Shown here one piece after another: positions 9,952-19,430 of a stretch of DNA of 64,000 bases (its first letter is position 1; the number at the start of each line of letters is the position of its first letter). The notes below the pieces were generated by a model. That model was not told the DNA's origin, ran no database searches, and saw only the letters and a list, made by a program, of their open reading frames with translations. Source of the stretch: Sphingobacterium sp. GVS05A (lineage in GTDB: Bacteria; Bacteroidota; Bacteroidia; Sphingobacteriales; Sphingobacteriaceae); NCBI RefSeq assembly GCF_019969845.1, contig NZ_JAHXYR010000001.1:1-64000 (forward strand), in the 5' to 3' direction. The position numbers were made by a program, and so were the translations under genes.

Positions 9952-10880
9952 ATATTATACCTATAGTGTTTTGTTTTGACGATCGCCTCATATTACCCGC
10001 CGGGGTATGTATCACTTCTTTGCTGGAGCATGCCAGGCCGGATACATTTTATGATATTTTCATCTTACATGCTTCAAGTTGCAGCTATCCATCAACAGGA
10101 TATTTGGAAATGTTGCATGAGCGATACGTCAATTTTAAGATAAACTACAGAAATGTAGGAACAGTATTTTCAGGTGCTTTTGAAATACGAAACATCACTG
10201 TTGCGGCTTACTATCGTTTGATGATTCCAGATGTGATTAGCGAATATGACAAGGTGATGTACCACGATGTAGATGTGATCTTTCGCGAAGATCTATCCGA
10301 GCTGTTCAATTCAACAGATATGAGCAACTACTATGTGGGGGGCGTTAGCTTCACGGGAGGGTTGCAAAAACAAGAGCGTGCTTATCTGTCTAAACTGCAA
10401 TTAAATTGGCAGGAATACATACTATCTGGAAATCTCATTTTGAATCTGTCGCTACTTCGTAAAGACAATATTGTAATGCAGTTCAAGAAAGAGGTGGAGC
10501 GATCCAAATATCGTTATCAGGATATGGATATTATCAATATTGTCTGTAAGGGTAAAATCAAGCGACTGCCACCTGTTTTCTGCGGTACAATTGAAATTTT
10601 CGAATTAGCATCGAAACAACAGCGACAATCATTGTATTCTCCGGCTGAGCTTGCGGCTGTATTGCAGATAGGCATTGTGCATTACAATGGTCCGAAGCCA
10701 TGGAATACCTATTGTCCTAATATGGACCTATGGTGGGAATATTACCGTAATTCGCTGTACTATGACCCCCAGTTTTATTTTGAGTTTTTCTATTTGAAGC
10801 TGGATGAATATGATCGGTTGCCCCTATTGAAAAGAGTTAAAATACTTGCACGATACTTTTTAAAAGGAAGATTAAAATAA
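9948..10880 (+). CDS. Family 8 glycosyltransferase
   Basis: 310 residues. The start IPIVFCFDDRLILPAGVCI matches family 8 (LgtC/glycogenin-like). The metal-binding DxD is in VMYHDVDVIF, and HYNGPKPW is the C-terminal family motif that binds the sugar nucleotide or metal. Retaining enzymes of this family usually add galactose or glucose. The start codon overlaps the preceding stop. Confidence 0.92.
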   Translation: MNIIPIVFCFDDRLILPAGVCITSLLEHARPDTFYDIFILHASSCSYPSTGYLEMLHERYVNFKINYRNVGTVFSGAFEIRNITVAAYYRLMIPDVISEYDKVMYHDVDVIFREDLSELFNSTDMSNYYVGGVSFTGGLQKQERAYLSKLQLNWQEYILSGNLILNLSLLRKDNIVMQFKKEVERSKYRYQDMDIINIVCKGKIKRLPPVFCGTIEIFELASKQQRQSLYSPAELAAVLQIGIVHYNGPKPWNTYCPNMDLWWEYYRNSLYYDPQFYFEFFYLKLDEYDRLPLLKRVKILARYFLKGRLK

Positions 10881-10888
10881 AAAATATT

Positions 10889-11770
10889 ATGAAACATATA
10901 GCAGTATTGATGACGGTTTTTAATCGTATAGAAAAGACGATTTCCTGCTTGCAGAGTCTGTTTGACGCATCGCTTGAGGGGCTGGATATTTCTTTTTCCA
11001 TTTTTCTTACAGATGACGGTAGTACAGATGGCACTAGAGAACGATTGCTAGCTACATTTCCAGACGCCAACATACAAATTTTGGCAGGCAATGGGCAATT
11101 ATTCTGGAATGGAGGAATGAATCATTCTTGGCGTGCTGCAATTGCAAAAGGCGGTTTTGATGCTTACCTCTGGCTGAATAATGACAGTATTGTTTTGCCT
11201 AATATTTGGCAGGAACTTAAAGCCGCAGATGATTATTCCAAGCAAAAATTTGGCAAAGGTGGTATTTATGTAGGGTCTACCTACAATAAAGAAAAAACAG
11301 CACTCAGCTACGGCGGCTTTAATTATATCAACAAATGGACCCTAAAGGACCAATTTGTATTACCTAACGGTGAATTCCAAAACTGTCAGGCAGCTCATGG
11401 TAATATCACCTGTGTATCTCAAGACGTCGTGCTAAAAGAAGGTATATTCTGTGATGGCTATCAACACAGTGGAGGCGATCACGATTATTCATATCGTGCT
11501 TATAAACATGGTTTTCCAGTATTTATTCTACGTACCTATCTCGGGATATGCGAAAATGATCACGTCAAAGGAGACGATACAATATTTAGAGAACTTCCCC
11601 TCAAGCAACGTTTTCGCTATCTAAGATCGCCTTTGGGTTTCAATTTGCATAATAGCCTTTTGTTCCAGCGGCGTTGTTTTCCCTACCGCTTTGTACCAGT
11701 GTGGCTTGCAGGCTATACGCGAGCTTTATTCCCTGTTTTTTACTATAAATTATACAATTTTCTAAGGTAG
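10889..11770 (+). CDS. Family 2 glycosyltransferase
   Basis: 293 residues. It has IAVLMTVFNRIEKTISCL, the nucleotide-binding FLTDDGSTDGT, and LWLNNDSIVL in the DxD position. SGGDHDYSYRAYKHGF occupies the catalytic loop. The organisation is like rhamnosyltransferase-type family 2 enzymes, but donor and acceptor cannot be assigned. It lies 8 bases after the family 8 gene. Confidence 0.88.
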   Translation: MKHIAVLMTVFNRIEKTISCLQSLFDASLEGLDISFSIFLTDDGSTDGTRERLLATFPDANIQILAGNGQLFWNGGMNHSWRAAIAKGGFDAYLWLNNDSIVLPNIWQELKAADDYSKQKFGKGGIYVGSTYNKEKTALSYGGFNYINKWTLKDQFVLPNGEFQNCQAAHGNITCVSQDVVLKEGIFCDGYQHSGGDHDYSYRAYKHGFPVFILRTYLGICENDHVKGDDTIFRELPLKQRFRYLRSPLGFNLHNSLLFQRRCFPYRFVPVWLAGYTRALFPVFYYKLYNFLR

Positions 11771-11774
11771 ATAC

Positions 11775-12623
11775 ATGAAAAAGATATTTATTTCCTACGC
11801 CAATAGTGAAATGGCTTATTCCCTAAAAAGGATAGGGCGCCAAGCTAATCGTCTGGGCATATTTGATGCTGTTTTACTTTTCACACCAGACGACCTACCC
11901 AGTTACATCGCGCATTCGCCGTTGATGGCACATAACCGGGGAGCCGGCTATTGGGTCTGGAAACCAGCTATAATCTGGGAGACTCTCCAGAAATATGGAA
12001 ATGATAGTATCGTAGTCTATGCAGATGCGGGCTGCTCCCTATATTCTTCAGAGGACTGGCAAACATACTTTGCTGCACTTGAAGAGTGCAATACACTATG
12101 TTTTGAATATCAGGATGAGATGCCAGAATGGGAAGTATTCGGCCAGACATCAACCAAAATAAAGTACTGGACCAAGCAGGCGACACTCGACTATTTTCAG
12201 CAAATGCTGGAGGATAAAGCCTATGGCGAAAAGCACAATAAGATCTGGGGAGGGCTATTATTTTGCCGGGGCAAGGATAATCACTTTGTGCGAGACTGGT
12301 TGAAAATCATGCTGGAACAGCCTGATCTTATTGTCGATCCTGATCCAGATGAGAGAGCCTACGGAAACAATGAGTTAGCCCATCATAAACATGATCAATG
12401 CGTATTGACAGCTTTAGCTCACTTGCATACTGACGATGTACAAATCATGGATGCAAAGATGGAGACGGAGCGTATCGCAGCGGTTGTCGGATCCAGAATA
12501 CGGGTCAAGAATTATTTCGCCTATTGCCTATTGCAATGCAAAGGAAAAATGCGTGACCTAATGGGGAAAGATACTTACAACTACTGGAAAGCAAAATTTA
12601 AACACATCATAACCTCTTCATAA
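11775..12623 (+). CDS. Putative glycosyltransferase of the polysaccharide cluster
   Basis: 282 residues without signal peptide or membrane segments. HNRGAGYWVWKPAIIWETL and VVYADAGCSLY are the recognisable features; the DAG element resembles a metal-binding site of GT-A-like sugar transferases found in surface-glycan loci. A C-terminal DQCVLTALAH segment is also typical of such proteins. Position inside a run of glycosyltransferases (4 bases after the previous gene, 25 before gmd) supports a sugar-transfer role, but the family assignment is weaker than for the neighbours. Confidence 0.6.
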   Translation: MKKIFISYANSEMAYSLKRIGRQANRLGIFDAVLLFTPDDLPSYIAHSPLMAHNRGAGYWVWKPAIIWETLQKYGNDSIVVYADAGCSLYSSEDWQTYFAALEECNTLCFEYQDEMPEWEVFGQTSTKIKYWTKQATLDYFQQMLEDKAYGEKHNKIWGGLLFCRGKDNHFVRDWLKIMLEQPDLIVDPDPDERAYGNNELAHHKHDQCVLTALAHLHTDDVQIMDAKMETERIAAVVGSRIRVKNYFAYCLLQCKGKMRDLMGKDTYNYWKAKFKHIITSS

Positions 12624-12648
12624 AGGTTGAAAAAAAAATATAAAAAAA

Positions 12649-13728
12649 ATGAAAACTGCATTAATAACAGGAATTACAGGGCAGGATGGTTCCTACCTGG
12701 CTGAGTTGCTACTTGAAAAAGGATATATGGTCCATGGTATCAAACGTAGGTCTTCTTCGTTCAATACACAGCGGATAGATCATTTATATGCAGATCCGCA
12801 CGAAGCGCATGTCAACTTTAAGCTGCATTACGGTGATCTGACTGATTCAACCAATATAATTCGTATCATTCAGGAAGTTTGTCCCGACGAGATCTACAAC
12901 CTGGGCGCTATGTCTCATGTCAAAGTTTCTTTTGATTCACCCGAATATGTAGCCAATGTGGACGGTATTGGTACGCTGAGGATTCTGGAAGCGGTTCGTA
13001 TCTTACGTTTGGAGCATAAAACTCGTGTTTATCAGGCCTCCACATCGGAACTCTATGGCCAAGTACAGGAAGTACCTCAAAAAGAAACTACACCCTTTTA
13101 TCCACGGTCGCCATACGGTGTTGCTAAAATCTATGGTTTTTGGATTACCAAAAACTATCGTGAAGCCTATGGTATCTATGCTTGCAATGGTATTTTATTT
13201 AACCATGAGTCGCCACGTCGAGGTGAAACCTTTGTAACCCGCAAGATTACTATGGCTGTGAGTGCAATTGCGATGGGAGTGCAGGACTGCTTATATCTTG
13301 GAAATCTTAATGCTAAACGTGACTGGGGGCATGCTAAAGATTATGTCGAGGCTATGTGGCTTATGTTACAACAGGATAAGGCCGAAGATTATGTCATTGC
13401 CACCGGAACAACAACTTCTGTAAGGCGTTTTGTACAATTGGCTTTTGCCGAATTGGGCATTGAACTCGCCTTCGAAGGTAGTGGAGTTAATGAAATTGGC
13501 CGGGTAAAATCGAAGATTGATTCCAATAGCATCATCAATGTTGGTGATGTTGTGGTGCGGGTAGACCCACAATACTATCGCCCTACGGAAGTAGAGCTAT
13601 TAGTTGGAGATCCTTCAAAAGCCCAAGAAAACCTAGGCTGGAAACCAAAAACAGATTTAGCTGCCTTGGTAAAGGAGATGGTTCAGGAAGATATGTTAAT
13701 GCAGTTGAAGCGATTAAGATTAAAATAA
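12649..13728 (+). CDS. gmd: GDP-mannose 4,6-dehydratase
   Basis: 359 residues, the normal length. It begins with the NADP-binding [20 protein letters not shown] and has [30 protein letters not shown], the catalytic YGVAK and [15 protein letters not shown], all diagnostic of Gmd. It converts GDP-D-mannose to GDP-4-keto-6-deoxymannose, the precursor of GDP-L-fucose, GDP-D-rhamnose and related sugars. No GDP-fucose synthase or GDP-rhamnose reductase is recognisable in the window, so the second step must be encoded elsewhere or the end sugar is unusual. Confidence 0.97.
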   Translation: MKTALITGITGQDGSYLAELLLEKGYMVHGIKRRSSSFNTQRIDHLYADPHEAHVNFKLHYGDLTDSTNIIRIIQEVCPDEIYNLGAMSHVKVSFDSPEYVANVDGIGTLRILEAVRILRLEHKTRVYQASTSELYGQVQEVPQKETTPFYPRSPYGVAKIYGFWITKNYREAYGIYACNGILFNHESPRRGETFVTRKITMAVSAIAMGVQDCLYLGNLNAKRDWGHAKDYVEAMWLMLQQDKAEDYVIATGTTTSVRRFVQLAFAELGIELAFEGSGVNEIGRVKSKIDSNSIINVGDVVVRVDPQYYRPTEVELLVGDPSKAQENLGWKPKTDLAALVKEMVQEDMLMQLKRLRLK

Positions 13729-13738
13729 AGCATTCTTT

Positions 13739-14734
13739 ATGAGACCAGCTATTTCCGTTATCGTGCCTATTTTTAAGGTCGAGCGTTTTATCGAACGCAA
13801 TGCCCGTCAGCTTTTCATGCAGGACATGGAAGGGGTAGAATATATTTTTGTAGATGACTGCAGTCCCGACAATAGTGTCGCGATTTTAGAAAAGGTGATT
13901 GCTGAATTTCCTGATCGGGCAGCAGCGACATCGATCTTAAGACACGAAACAAACAAAGGACTTCCTTCGGCAAGAAATTCGGGGTTAATGGTCGCTAAAG
14001 GCGAGTTTATATTTCATTGCGATAGCGATGACTGGATTGAGAAGGATGCGCTTTCACAACTCTACAATACGGCTGTGAGTACTGATTCAGATGTAGTTTG
14101 GTGCGATTGGTATCTTTCTTTTAAAAACAATGAGCGCTATATGAGCCAGGCCCCACCGGCATATGGCCAGGTAACGGGATTTCAACTTGTCAAGTTGATG
14201 CTTGGCGGACGGATTCGTTTCAATGTCTGGAATAAACTTGTAAAACGTACGCTATATGAGCGTGTTGATCATTGGTTTCCAGATGGGTACGGTATGGGCG
14301 AGGATATGACGATGATCAGATTGATTTCGCATGCCAATAAGGTCACCTATCTTCCGTCGGCTTTATATCACTATGTCCAACTCAATCCGGAGGCTTATAC
14401 ACAAAATATGACTCCCAGGCATTTGGATCAGCTGCTTCATAATGTCACTCAAACGATTCAGTTTTTGAAATCGCGCTATGGGACTGCTTTAGATGAAGAT
14501 ATTCAGTTTTTTAAACTTAATGTCAAATTGCCCCTATTGATATCAAATGATATACAATCCTATCAGCGTTGGTCTGATTGGTACCCCGATGCAAACGCCT
14601 ATATCAAGCAAAATCCCCTGTTTAATAAAAGGATAAAATTTATCCAATATGCTGCGGTTAATAGGCAGTATTGGATACTCAAACTTTACTATCACTTGGT
14701 CATCAGATTTATATACGGTGTCATCTTTAAATAA
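13739..14734 (+). CDS. Family 2 glycosyltransferase
   Basis: 331 residues. ISVIVPIFKVERFIERN, the nucleotide-binding YIFVDDCSPDNS, and DxD-type HCDSDDWIE are clear, followed by GMGEDMTMIR and LYHYVQLNPEAYTQ. It is similar in layout to the enzyme encoded at 8962-9951 and probably a paralogue. Ten bases separate it from gmd, so it may use the deoxy sugar (weak inference). Confidence 0.9.
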   Translation: MRPAISVIVPIFKVERFIERNARQLFMQDMEGVEYIFVDDCSPDNSVAILEKVIAEFPDRAAATSILRHETNKGLPSARNSGLMVAKGEFIFHCDSDDWIEKDALSQLYNTAVSTDSDVVWCDWYLSFKNNERYMSQAPPAYGQVTGFQLVKLMLGGRIRFNVWNKLVKRTLYERVDHWFPDGYGMGEDMTMIRLISHANKVTYLPSALYHYVQLNPEAYTQNMTPRHLDQLLHNVTQTIQFLKSRYGTALDEDIQFFKLNVKLPLLISNDIQSYQRWSDWYPDANAYIKQNPLFNKRIKFIQYAAVNRQYWILKLYYHLVIRFIYGVIFK

Positions 14735-14740
14735 AATTAC

Positions 14741-16021
14741 ATGAAAACAGTGCAGATTATTCTCACAGTGGTATTGACCAGTTGTTTTTTCTTTCCTTTT
14801 GAATTTACCTTTCTAATGGGGGTGAATACAAAGATAATGTTGGCCGTGTTAGGTATCCCCATTATGGGCTATCACCTCATTAAAATGGGGAAAGCTTCAT
14901 TTTCTAAGGAGATTTTGATTGCGTCAGCTATCGCTACCGTTTTCTCGTTGATCGGGGTATATTCAGTAGATATAAATAATTCACAGGACTATTCATATGC
15001 GACCTATTTCATCTCAATGTGGATTTGGCTATCGGCCTCCTATGTGGCCTGTACGGCCATCGCTCAGGTACATGGCAAACTGTCTGTACGCTTATTGGTC
15101 AATTATCTTATAGTGGTTTGTTTACTTCAGTGTGCACTAGCCTTACTTATTGATTTTGTACCTGCCGTGAAAGTATTCGTGGACCGTTACTTCAGCAATG
15201 GTATTACCGAGTTTTTAAATGAAGTGGAACGTATCTACGGGATAGGCGCTGCTCTGGATGTGGCGGGTGTACGCTTTTCAGCTGTTTTAATAATGATTGC
15301 GGTACTGCTGTCTAAAGATGATCAGATACGGCATAACCAAGGACTGGTAACGTTCTATATCTTATCTTTTCTGTTGATTGCCGGAATTGGTAATATGATG
15401 TCTAGGACTACCTTATTGGGGATGGTGGGTGGAATCGGATACCTTATTTTAACGATGGGCCGTTTTGGCCCCAATATCAACTATGTCCATATCAAACTAT
15501 GGGCTACGATATTGATCACCTTTATGCTTGTTTTTCTCGTGGGAGCTTACTTTTATCAGACAAATCCCGCAGTTAGAGAATTGCTGCGTTTTGGATTCGA
15601 GGGATTCTTTAATTGGGTAGAGGAGGGCGAATGGCGGACAGATTCGACAGACCGCTTAAACGGTACGATGTGGATTTGGCCCGAAGCCAATGATATTCGA
15701 ACCTGGCTTATCGGAAAAGCTACCTTTTCGGATTGGTTTGCAGTACGTACTGACATTGGTTATTGCCGGTTTATCTTCTATAGTGGGCTATTGGGGCTCA
15801 GCACCTTTACACTATTTTTTGTTTACTTATCCATTGCGTTGGCTCGAAAATTCATCTGCTATAGGCAACTGTTTTTACTATTTTTTCTGTTACTGCTCGT
15901 CAATTGGTTTAAGGTTTCTACAGATATATTTCTCGTCTATGCCCCTTTTTTAGTAATGGGAAGCCCTTATTTATACCATACATATTTTTCACACGAGAAA
16001 GTAATACCCACCTCTAAATAG
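14741..16021 (+). CDS. Wzy-like polysaccharide polymerase / O-antigen ligase-type protein
   Basis: 426 residues with about ten to twelve hydrophobic segments and one large soluble loop near residues 270-330 (VRELLRFGFEGFFNWVEEGE, TDSTDRLNGTMWIWPE). That organisation is typical of Wzy polymerases and O-antigen ligase-domain proteins. Wzy proteins share little sequence, so the call rests on topology and on its place between glycosyltransferases in a cluster that also has flippase, exporter and co-polymerase genes. Confidence 0.75.
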   Translation: MKTVQIILTVVLTSCFFFPFEFTFLMGVNTKIMLAVLGIPIMGYHLIKMGKASFSKEILIASAIATVFSLIGVYSVDINNSQDYSYATYFISMWIWLSASYVACTAIAQVHGKLSVRLLVNYLIVVCLLQCALALLIDFVPAVKVFVDRYFSNGITEFLNEVERIYGIGAALDVAGVRFSAVLIMIAVLLSKDDQIRHNQGLVTFYILSFLLIAGIGNMMSRTTLLGMVGGIGYLILTMGRFGPNINYVHIKLWATILITFMLVFLVGAYFYQTNPAVRELLRFGFEGFFNWVEEGEWRTDSTDRLNGTMWIWPEANDIRTWLIGKATFSDWFAVRTDIGYCRFIFYSGLLGLSTFTLFFVYLSIALARKFICYRQLFLLFFLLLLVNWFKVSTDIFLVYAPFLVMGSPYLYHTYFSHEKVIPTSK

Positions 16022-16030
16022 AAATTGAAT

Positions 16031-17182
16031 ATGAAATCTTTAGATAAAAAAATAAAAATAGCCTATTGCATTTCCAGCTTATACAAGGCTGGGGGAATGG
16101 AACGGGTACTGGCCAACAAAGCCAACTATCTAGCGAGAAATGGATATGAAATTACCATTATCACAACAGATCAAAAACAGCGCGGACATTATTTTGAATT
16201 AGATCCGGCTATTCAATGCATTGACCTTGGGATTAATTATGAGGATAGTAATGGAGAAGGCTTGTTTCAAAAGTTATACAGCTATCCTAGTAAGCAACGG
16301 TTGCACTATAGCCGACTCACACAAGCCTTAATAGCTCTCAAAGTAAACATTACGATCTCTATGTTCGATCACGAAGTTGGTTTTCTTTGGAAAATAAAAG
16401 ATGGCAGTTACAAATTATTGGAGGTTCATTTTTCCCGTTTTAAAAGATTGCAATACGGCAAGAAAGGAATCTGGGGAATGGTTAACCGATATCGTAGTAA
16501 CCTGGATTTAAAATACGTAAAAAAATACAAACGTTTTATTGTTCTGACGCAAGAAGACCGCGGTTATTGGGGTAATCTGGATCATATTACTGTAATTCCA
16601 AATGCGAATACCTTTCAACCCGAAGAGCGTTCGGCACTGGACGAAAAGACAGTAATCGCTGTGGGGCGGTTTGACCATCAAAAGAAATTTGAAGACCTCA
16701 TTCAAATTTGGGCTTTAGTAGTCTCCGATTTCCCGGATTGGAAACTGAAAATTTTTGGAAAAGGTGAACAGCACAGTTTCCTACAGGGATGGATAGATCG
16801 CTTGGGCTTAAATAAGCAGATTAGCTTGTGTGAGCCCGTTAAGGATATTCAAAAAGAATACCTTAAGAGTTCCATCATTGCAGTGACTTCGCGCTATGAA
16901 GGATGGAGCATGGCACTGGCAGAAGGACAGTCATGTGGTCTGCCGATGGTCTCCTATGCTTGTAAATGTGGGCCGAAAGATATTATCGAGGCTGGCAGAA
17001 ATGGATTTTTAATCGCCGAAGGGGATAAACAAGACTTTGCGGCAAAATTAAAGCTATTAATGGGAGATGACACACGACGACTTATCATGGGATGTGAGGC
17101 GAAACAGATGTCCTTTCGCTTTTCGAAGGAAAAAGTGATGAAACAATGGTTGAATTTATTTAAAGAAGTACAACAAGCATGA
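16031..17182 (+). CDS. Family 4 glycosyltransferase
   Basis: About 383 residues from the ATG at 16031; a TTG two codons upstream is a less likely start. A GT-B fold is indicated by KIAYCISSLYKAGGMERV at the N terminus and by VAVGRFDHQKKFEDLI plus SRYEGWSMALAEGQSCGLP (the family 4 E-x7-E nucleotide-sugar site) in the C-terminal half. It shares 4 bases with the next gene. Confidence 0.9.
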   Translation: MKSLDKKIKIAYCISSLYKAGGMERVLANKANYLARNGYEITIITTDQKQRGHYFELDPAIQCIDLGINYEDSNGEGLFQKLYSYPSKQRLHYSRLTQALIALKVNITISMFDHEVGFLWKIKDGSYKLLEVHFSRFKRLQYGKKGIWGMVNRYRSNLDLKYVKKYKRFIVLTQEDRGYWGNLDHITVIPNANTFQPEERSALDEKTVIAVGRFDHQKKFEDLIQIWALVVSDFPDWKLKIFGKGEQHSFLQGWIDRLGLNKQISLCEPVKDIQKEYLKSSIIAVTSRYEGWSMALAEGQSCGLPMVSYACKCGPKDIIEAGRNGFLIAEGDKQDFAAKLKLLMGDDTRRLIMGCEAKQMSFRFSKEKVMKQWLNLFKEVQQA

Positions 17183-18300
17183 AAACAATCGTTATATCTG
17201 CTGTAAATCTAAATAAGGGTGGGACATTGACGATTCTTCGCAATTGTCTTGCCTATCTTTCTGCGCTGGCCGAAGGCGGCGCTTATCGCATCATTGCTAT
17301 AGTCTATAAACGTGAATTGGCAGATTACCCACATATTGACTATATCGAGACACAATGGCCGAAGAAAAGATGGATCAACCGCCTTTGGTATGAATATGTG
17401 TCCCTCAAGAAAATTTCTAGGCAAATAGGTGTTATTGATCTTTGGTTTTCTTTGCACGATACGACGCCTGCTGTATATGCAAAAAGACAAGCGGTTTATT
17501 GTCATAATCCATTCCCTTTCTATCGCTGGACGCTGGCGGAGTGTTTTCGGGCACCTAAAATTGTACTATTTGCCTTATTCAGTAGGTGGATTTACCGCGT
17601 TGGTATAAAAAAGAATAGTGCAGTTATCGTACAGCAGCAATGGCTGAAAAATGAGTTTAAGCATATGTTTGCGCTCTCTCCAAAAGATATAATCCTTGCT
17701 TTGCCCAATAAATTACAACCTGTTGAGGATTGCAATACCATACCAGAACGAGAAGCAGGAAAATATACCTTTATCTATCCCGCGGCCTCTGACAGCCATA
17801 AAAACTTTGAGAGCATCTGTCGTTCGGTTGAAATCCTTGAGAAAAAATACGGTCTGCTCAATTTTACTGTATATATCACCTTACGTGGTAATGAAAATAG
17901 CTATGCCAAGTGGATCCATGAGCGGTGGGGATCATTACAAAGCTTAGTCTTTATTGGATTTCAGCCCCGGCATGCATTATTTGCTTATTATCAGCAAAGT
18001 GATTGTCTCCTGTTTCCCTCAAAGGTCGAAACTTGGGGTTTACCCATTACGGAGTTTGCCGACTTCGGTAAAGCGATGTTACTAGCTGATTTTCCTTATG
18101 CACACGAAACAGCAGCAGGGAGTTCCAAAACTGCCTTTTTTGATCCCGATCGGCCGGAGCAACTTGCCGTGCAGATGCGGCGATTGATTGAGAAAGACGA
18201 GACTTTCCTGCAGGCGATTCCGCATCCAGTGCTGGAGCGGCCGGTGACGCATAATTGGAAAGAACTATTTGATTTATTATTGAAAGGCACTAAAAATTGA
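17179..18300 (+). CDS. Family 4 glycosyltransferase
   Basis: 373 residues. N-terminal VNLNKGGTLTILRN and C-terminal FPSKVETWGLPITEFADFG (acid-rich donor-site motif) fit a GT-B family 4 enzyme. YPAASDSHKNFESICRS marks the start of the second Rossmann domain. The start overlaps the stop of the preceding gene (ATGA) and the stop overlaps the next start, so it should be translationally coupled within the operon. Confidence 0.88.
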   Translation: MKTIVISAVNLNKGGTLTILRNCLAYLSALAEGGAYRIIAIVYKRELADYPHIDYIETQWPKKRWINRLWYEYVSLKKISRQIGVIDLWFSLHDTTPAVYAKRQAVYCHNPFPFYRWTLAECFRAPKIVLFALFSRWIYRVGIKKNSAVIVQQQWLKNEFKHMFALSPKDIILALPNKLQPVEDCNTIPEREAGKYTFIYPAASDSHKNFESICRSVEILEKKYGLLNFTVYITLRGNENSYAKWIHERWGSLQSLVFIGFQPRHALFAYYQQSDCLLFPSKVETWGLPITEFADFGKAMLLADFPYAHETAAGSSKTAFFDPDRPEQLAVQMRRLIEKDETFLQAIPHPVLERPVTHNWKELFDLLLKGTKN

Positions 18301-19430
18301 TGGCTATGGAAACAACAAAAAGTTTAAAGATATTGCAATTGGGGAAATTCTATCCGATCAGGGGTGGAGTTGAGAAAGTGATGTATGACCTTATGTTGGG
18401 ACTATCTGCCCAACAGGTACACTGCGATATGTTATGTGCCTCGACTGAAGGGCACCCTGCTTCCGTTATCAAAATCAATGATTATGCCACGTTGTTTGTG
18501 GTCAATACATCCATAAAAGTGGCGGGCACTATGTTGGCTCCGGGTATGATCGCTAAGCTTCGACAGATTGCTCACCATTATGATATTATCCATATCCATC
18601 ATCCAGATCCAATGGCCACATTGGCCCTTTATCTTTCAGGATTTAAGAAAAAGGTCATCTTGCATTGGCATTCGGATATTCTTAAGCAAAAAACATTGCT
18701 CAAGTTATATAAACCGCTCCAGAACTGGTTGATAAAAAGAGCAGATAAAATTGTTGGTACCACGCCGGTATATGTACGGGAGTCGCCCTTTTTGCAGCAT
18801 GTACAACATAAAGTTGATTATGTGCCCATTGGCGTAAATGCTATTGAACAGGAGGCATCGGGTATAGAAGAAATTAGAAAACGTTATCCGAACAAAATCA
18901 TTGTCTTCGCTGTAGGACGTCTCGTAGAATACAAAGGATATGAGTATCTGATTCGTGCAGCTCAAGCGCTAGATGAGCGTTTTCATGTCATTATTGGCGG
19001 AAAGGGTCCCCTTCATGATCAGCTTCAGAAGCTGGTCGGCGATTTGAAACTAGAAGAAAGAGTGAGTATGATCGGGTTTGTCCGTGATGAGGAACTGTCC
19101 AGTTATTTTGCAGCAGCGGATATTTTTTGTTTAAGCTCTATCTGGAAAACGGAGGCTTTTGCTATTGTGCAGATCGAAGCCATGTCCTGTGGAAAGCCTG
19201 TAATATCAACAAAAATTCCGGGCTCAGGCGTAAGCTGGGTAAATCAGCATGACGTCTCCGGTTTAGTTGTCCCTACGGAAAATCCTGAGGAACTTTCCCT
19301 TGCGATTCGTCGGGTCGGTACCGATCCAACACTTTATCAGCAATATGCAGCGGGAAGTAAGCAACGGTATCGTACCTATTTTACGAGAGAGAAAATGGTA
19401 GAAAAATGTAGGCAGATATATGGAAAATAA
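18300..19430 (+). CDS. Family 4 glycosyltransferase
   Basis: About 376 residues. The frame opens at TTG 18297, but ATG 18300, in a TGATG stop-start overlap, is the better start. Motifs: LGKFYPIRGGVEKVMYDL, HIHHPDPMATLAL, VGRLVEYKGYEYLI, GGKGPLHDQL and SIWKTEAFAIVQIEAMSCG with the donor-site glutamates. This is a textbook GT-B family 4 enzyme, probably acting on the cytoplasmic lipid-linked repeat unit. Confidence 0.93.
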   Translation: MAMETTKSLKILQLGKFYPIRGGVEKVMYDLMLGLSAQQVHCDMLCASTEGHPASVIKINDYATLFVVNTSIKVAGTMLAPGMIAKLRQIAHHYDIIHIHHPDPMATLALYLSGFKKKVILHWHSDILKQKTLLKLYKPLQNWLIKRADKIVGTTPVYVRESPFLQHVQHKVDYVPIGVNAIEQEASGIEEIRKRYPNKIIVFAVGRLVEYKGYEYLIRAAQALDERFHVIIGGKGPLHDQLQKLVGDLKLEERVSMIGFVRDEELSSYFAAADIFCLSSIWKTEAFAIVQIEAMSCGKPVISTKIPGSGVSWVNQHDVSGLVVPTENPEELSLAIRRVGTDPTLYQQYAAGSKQRYRTYFTREKMVEKCRQIYGK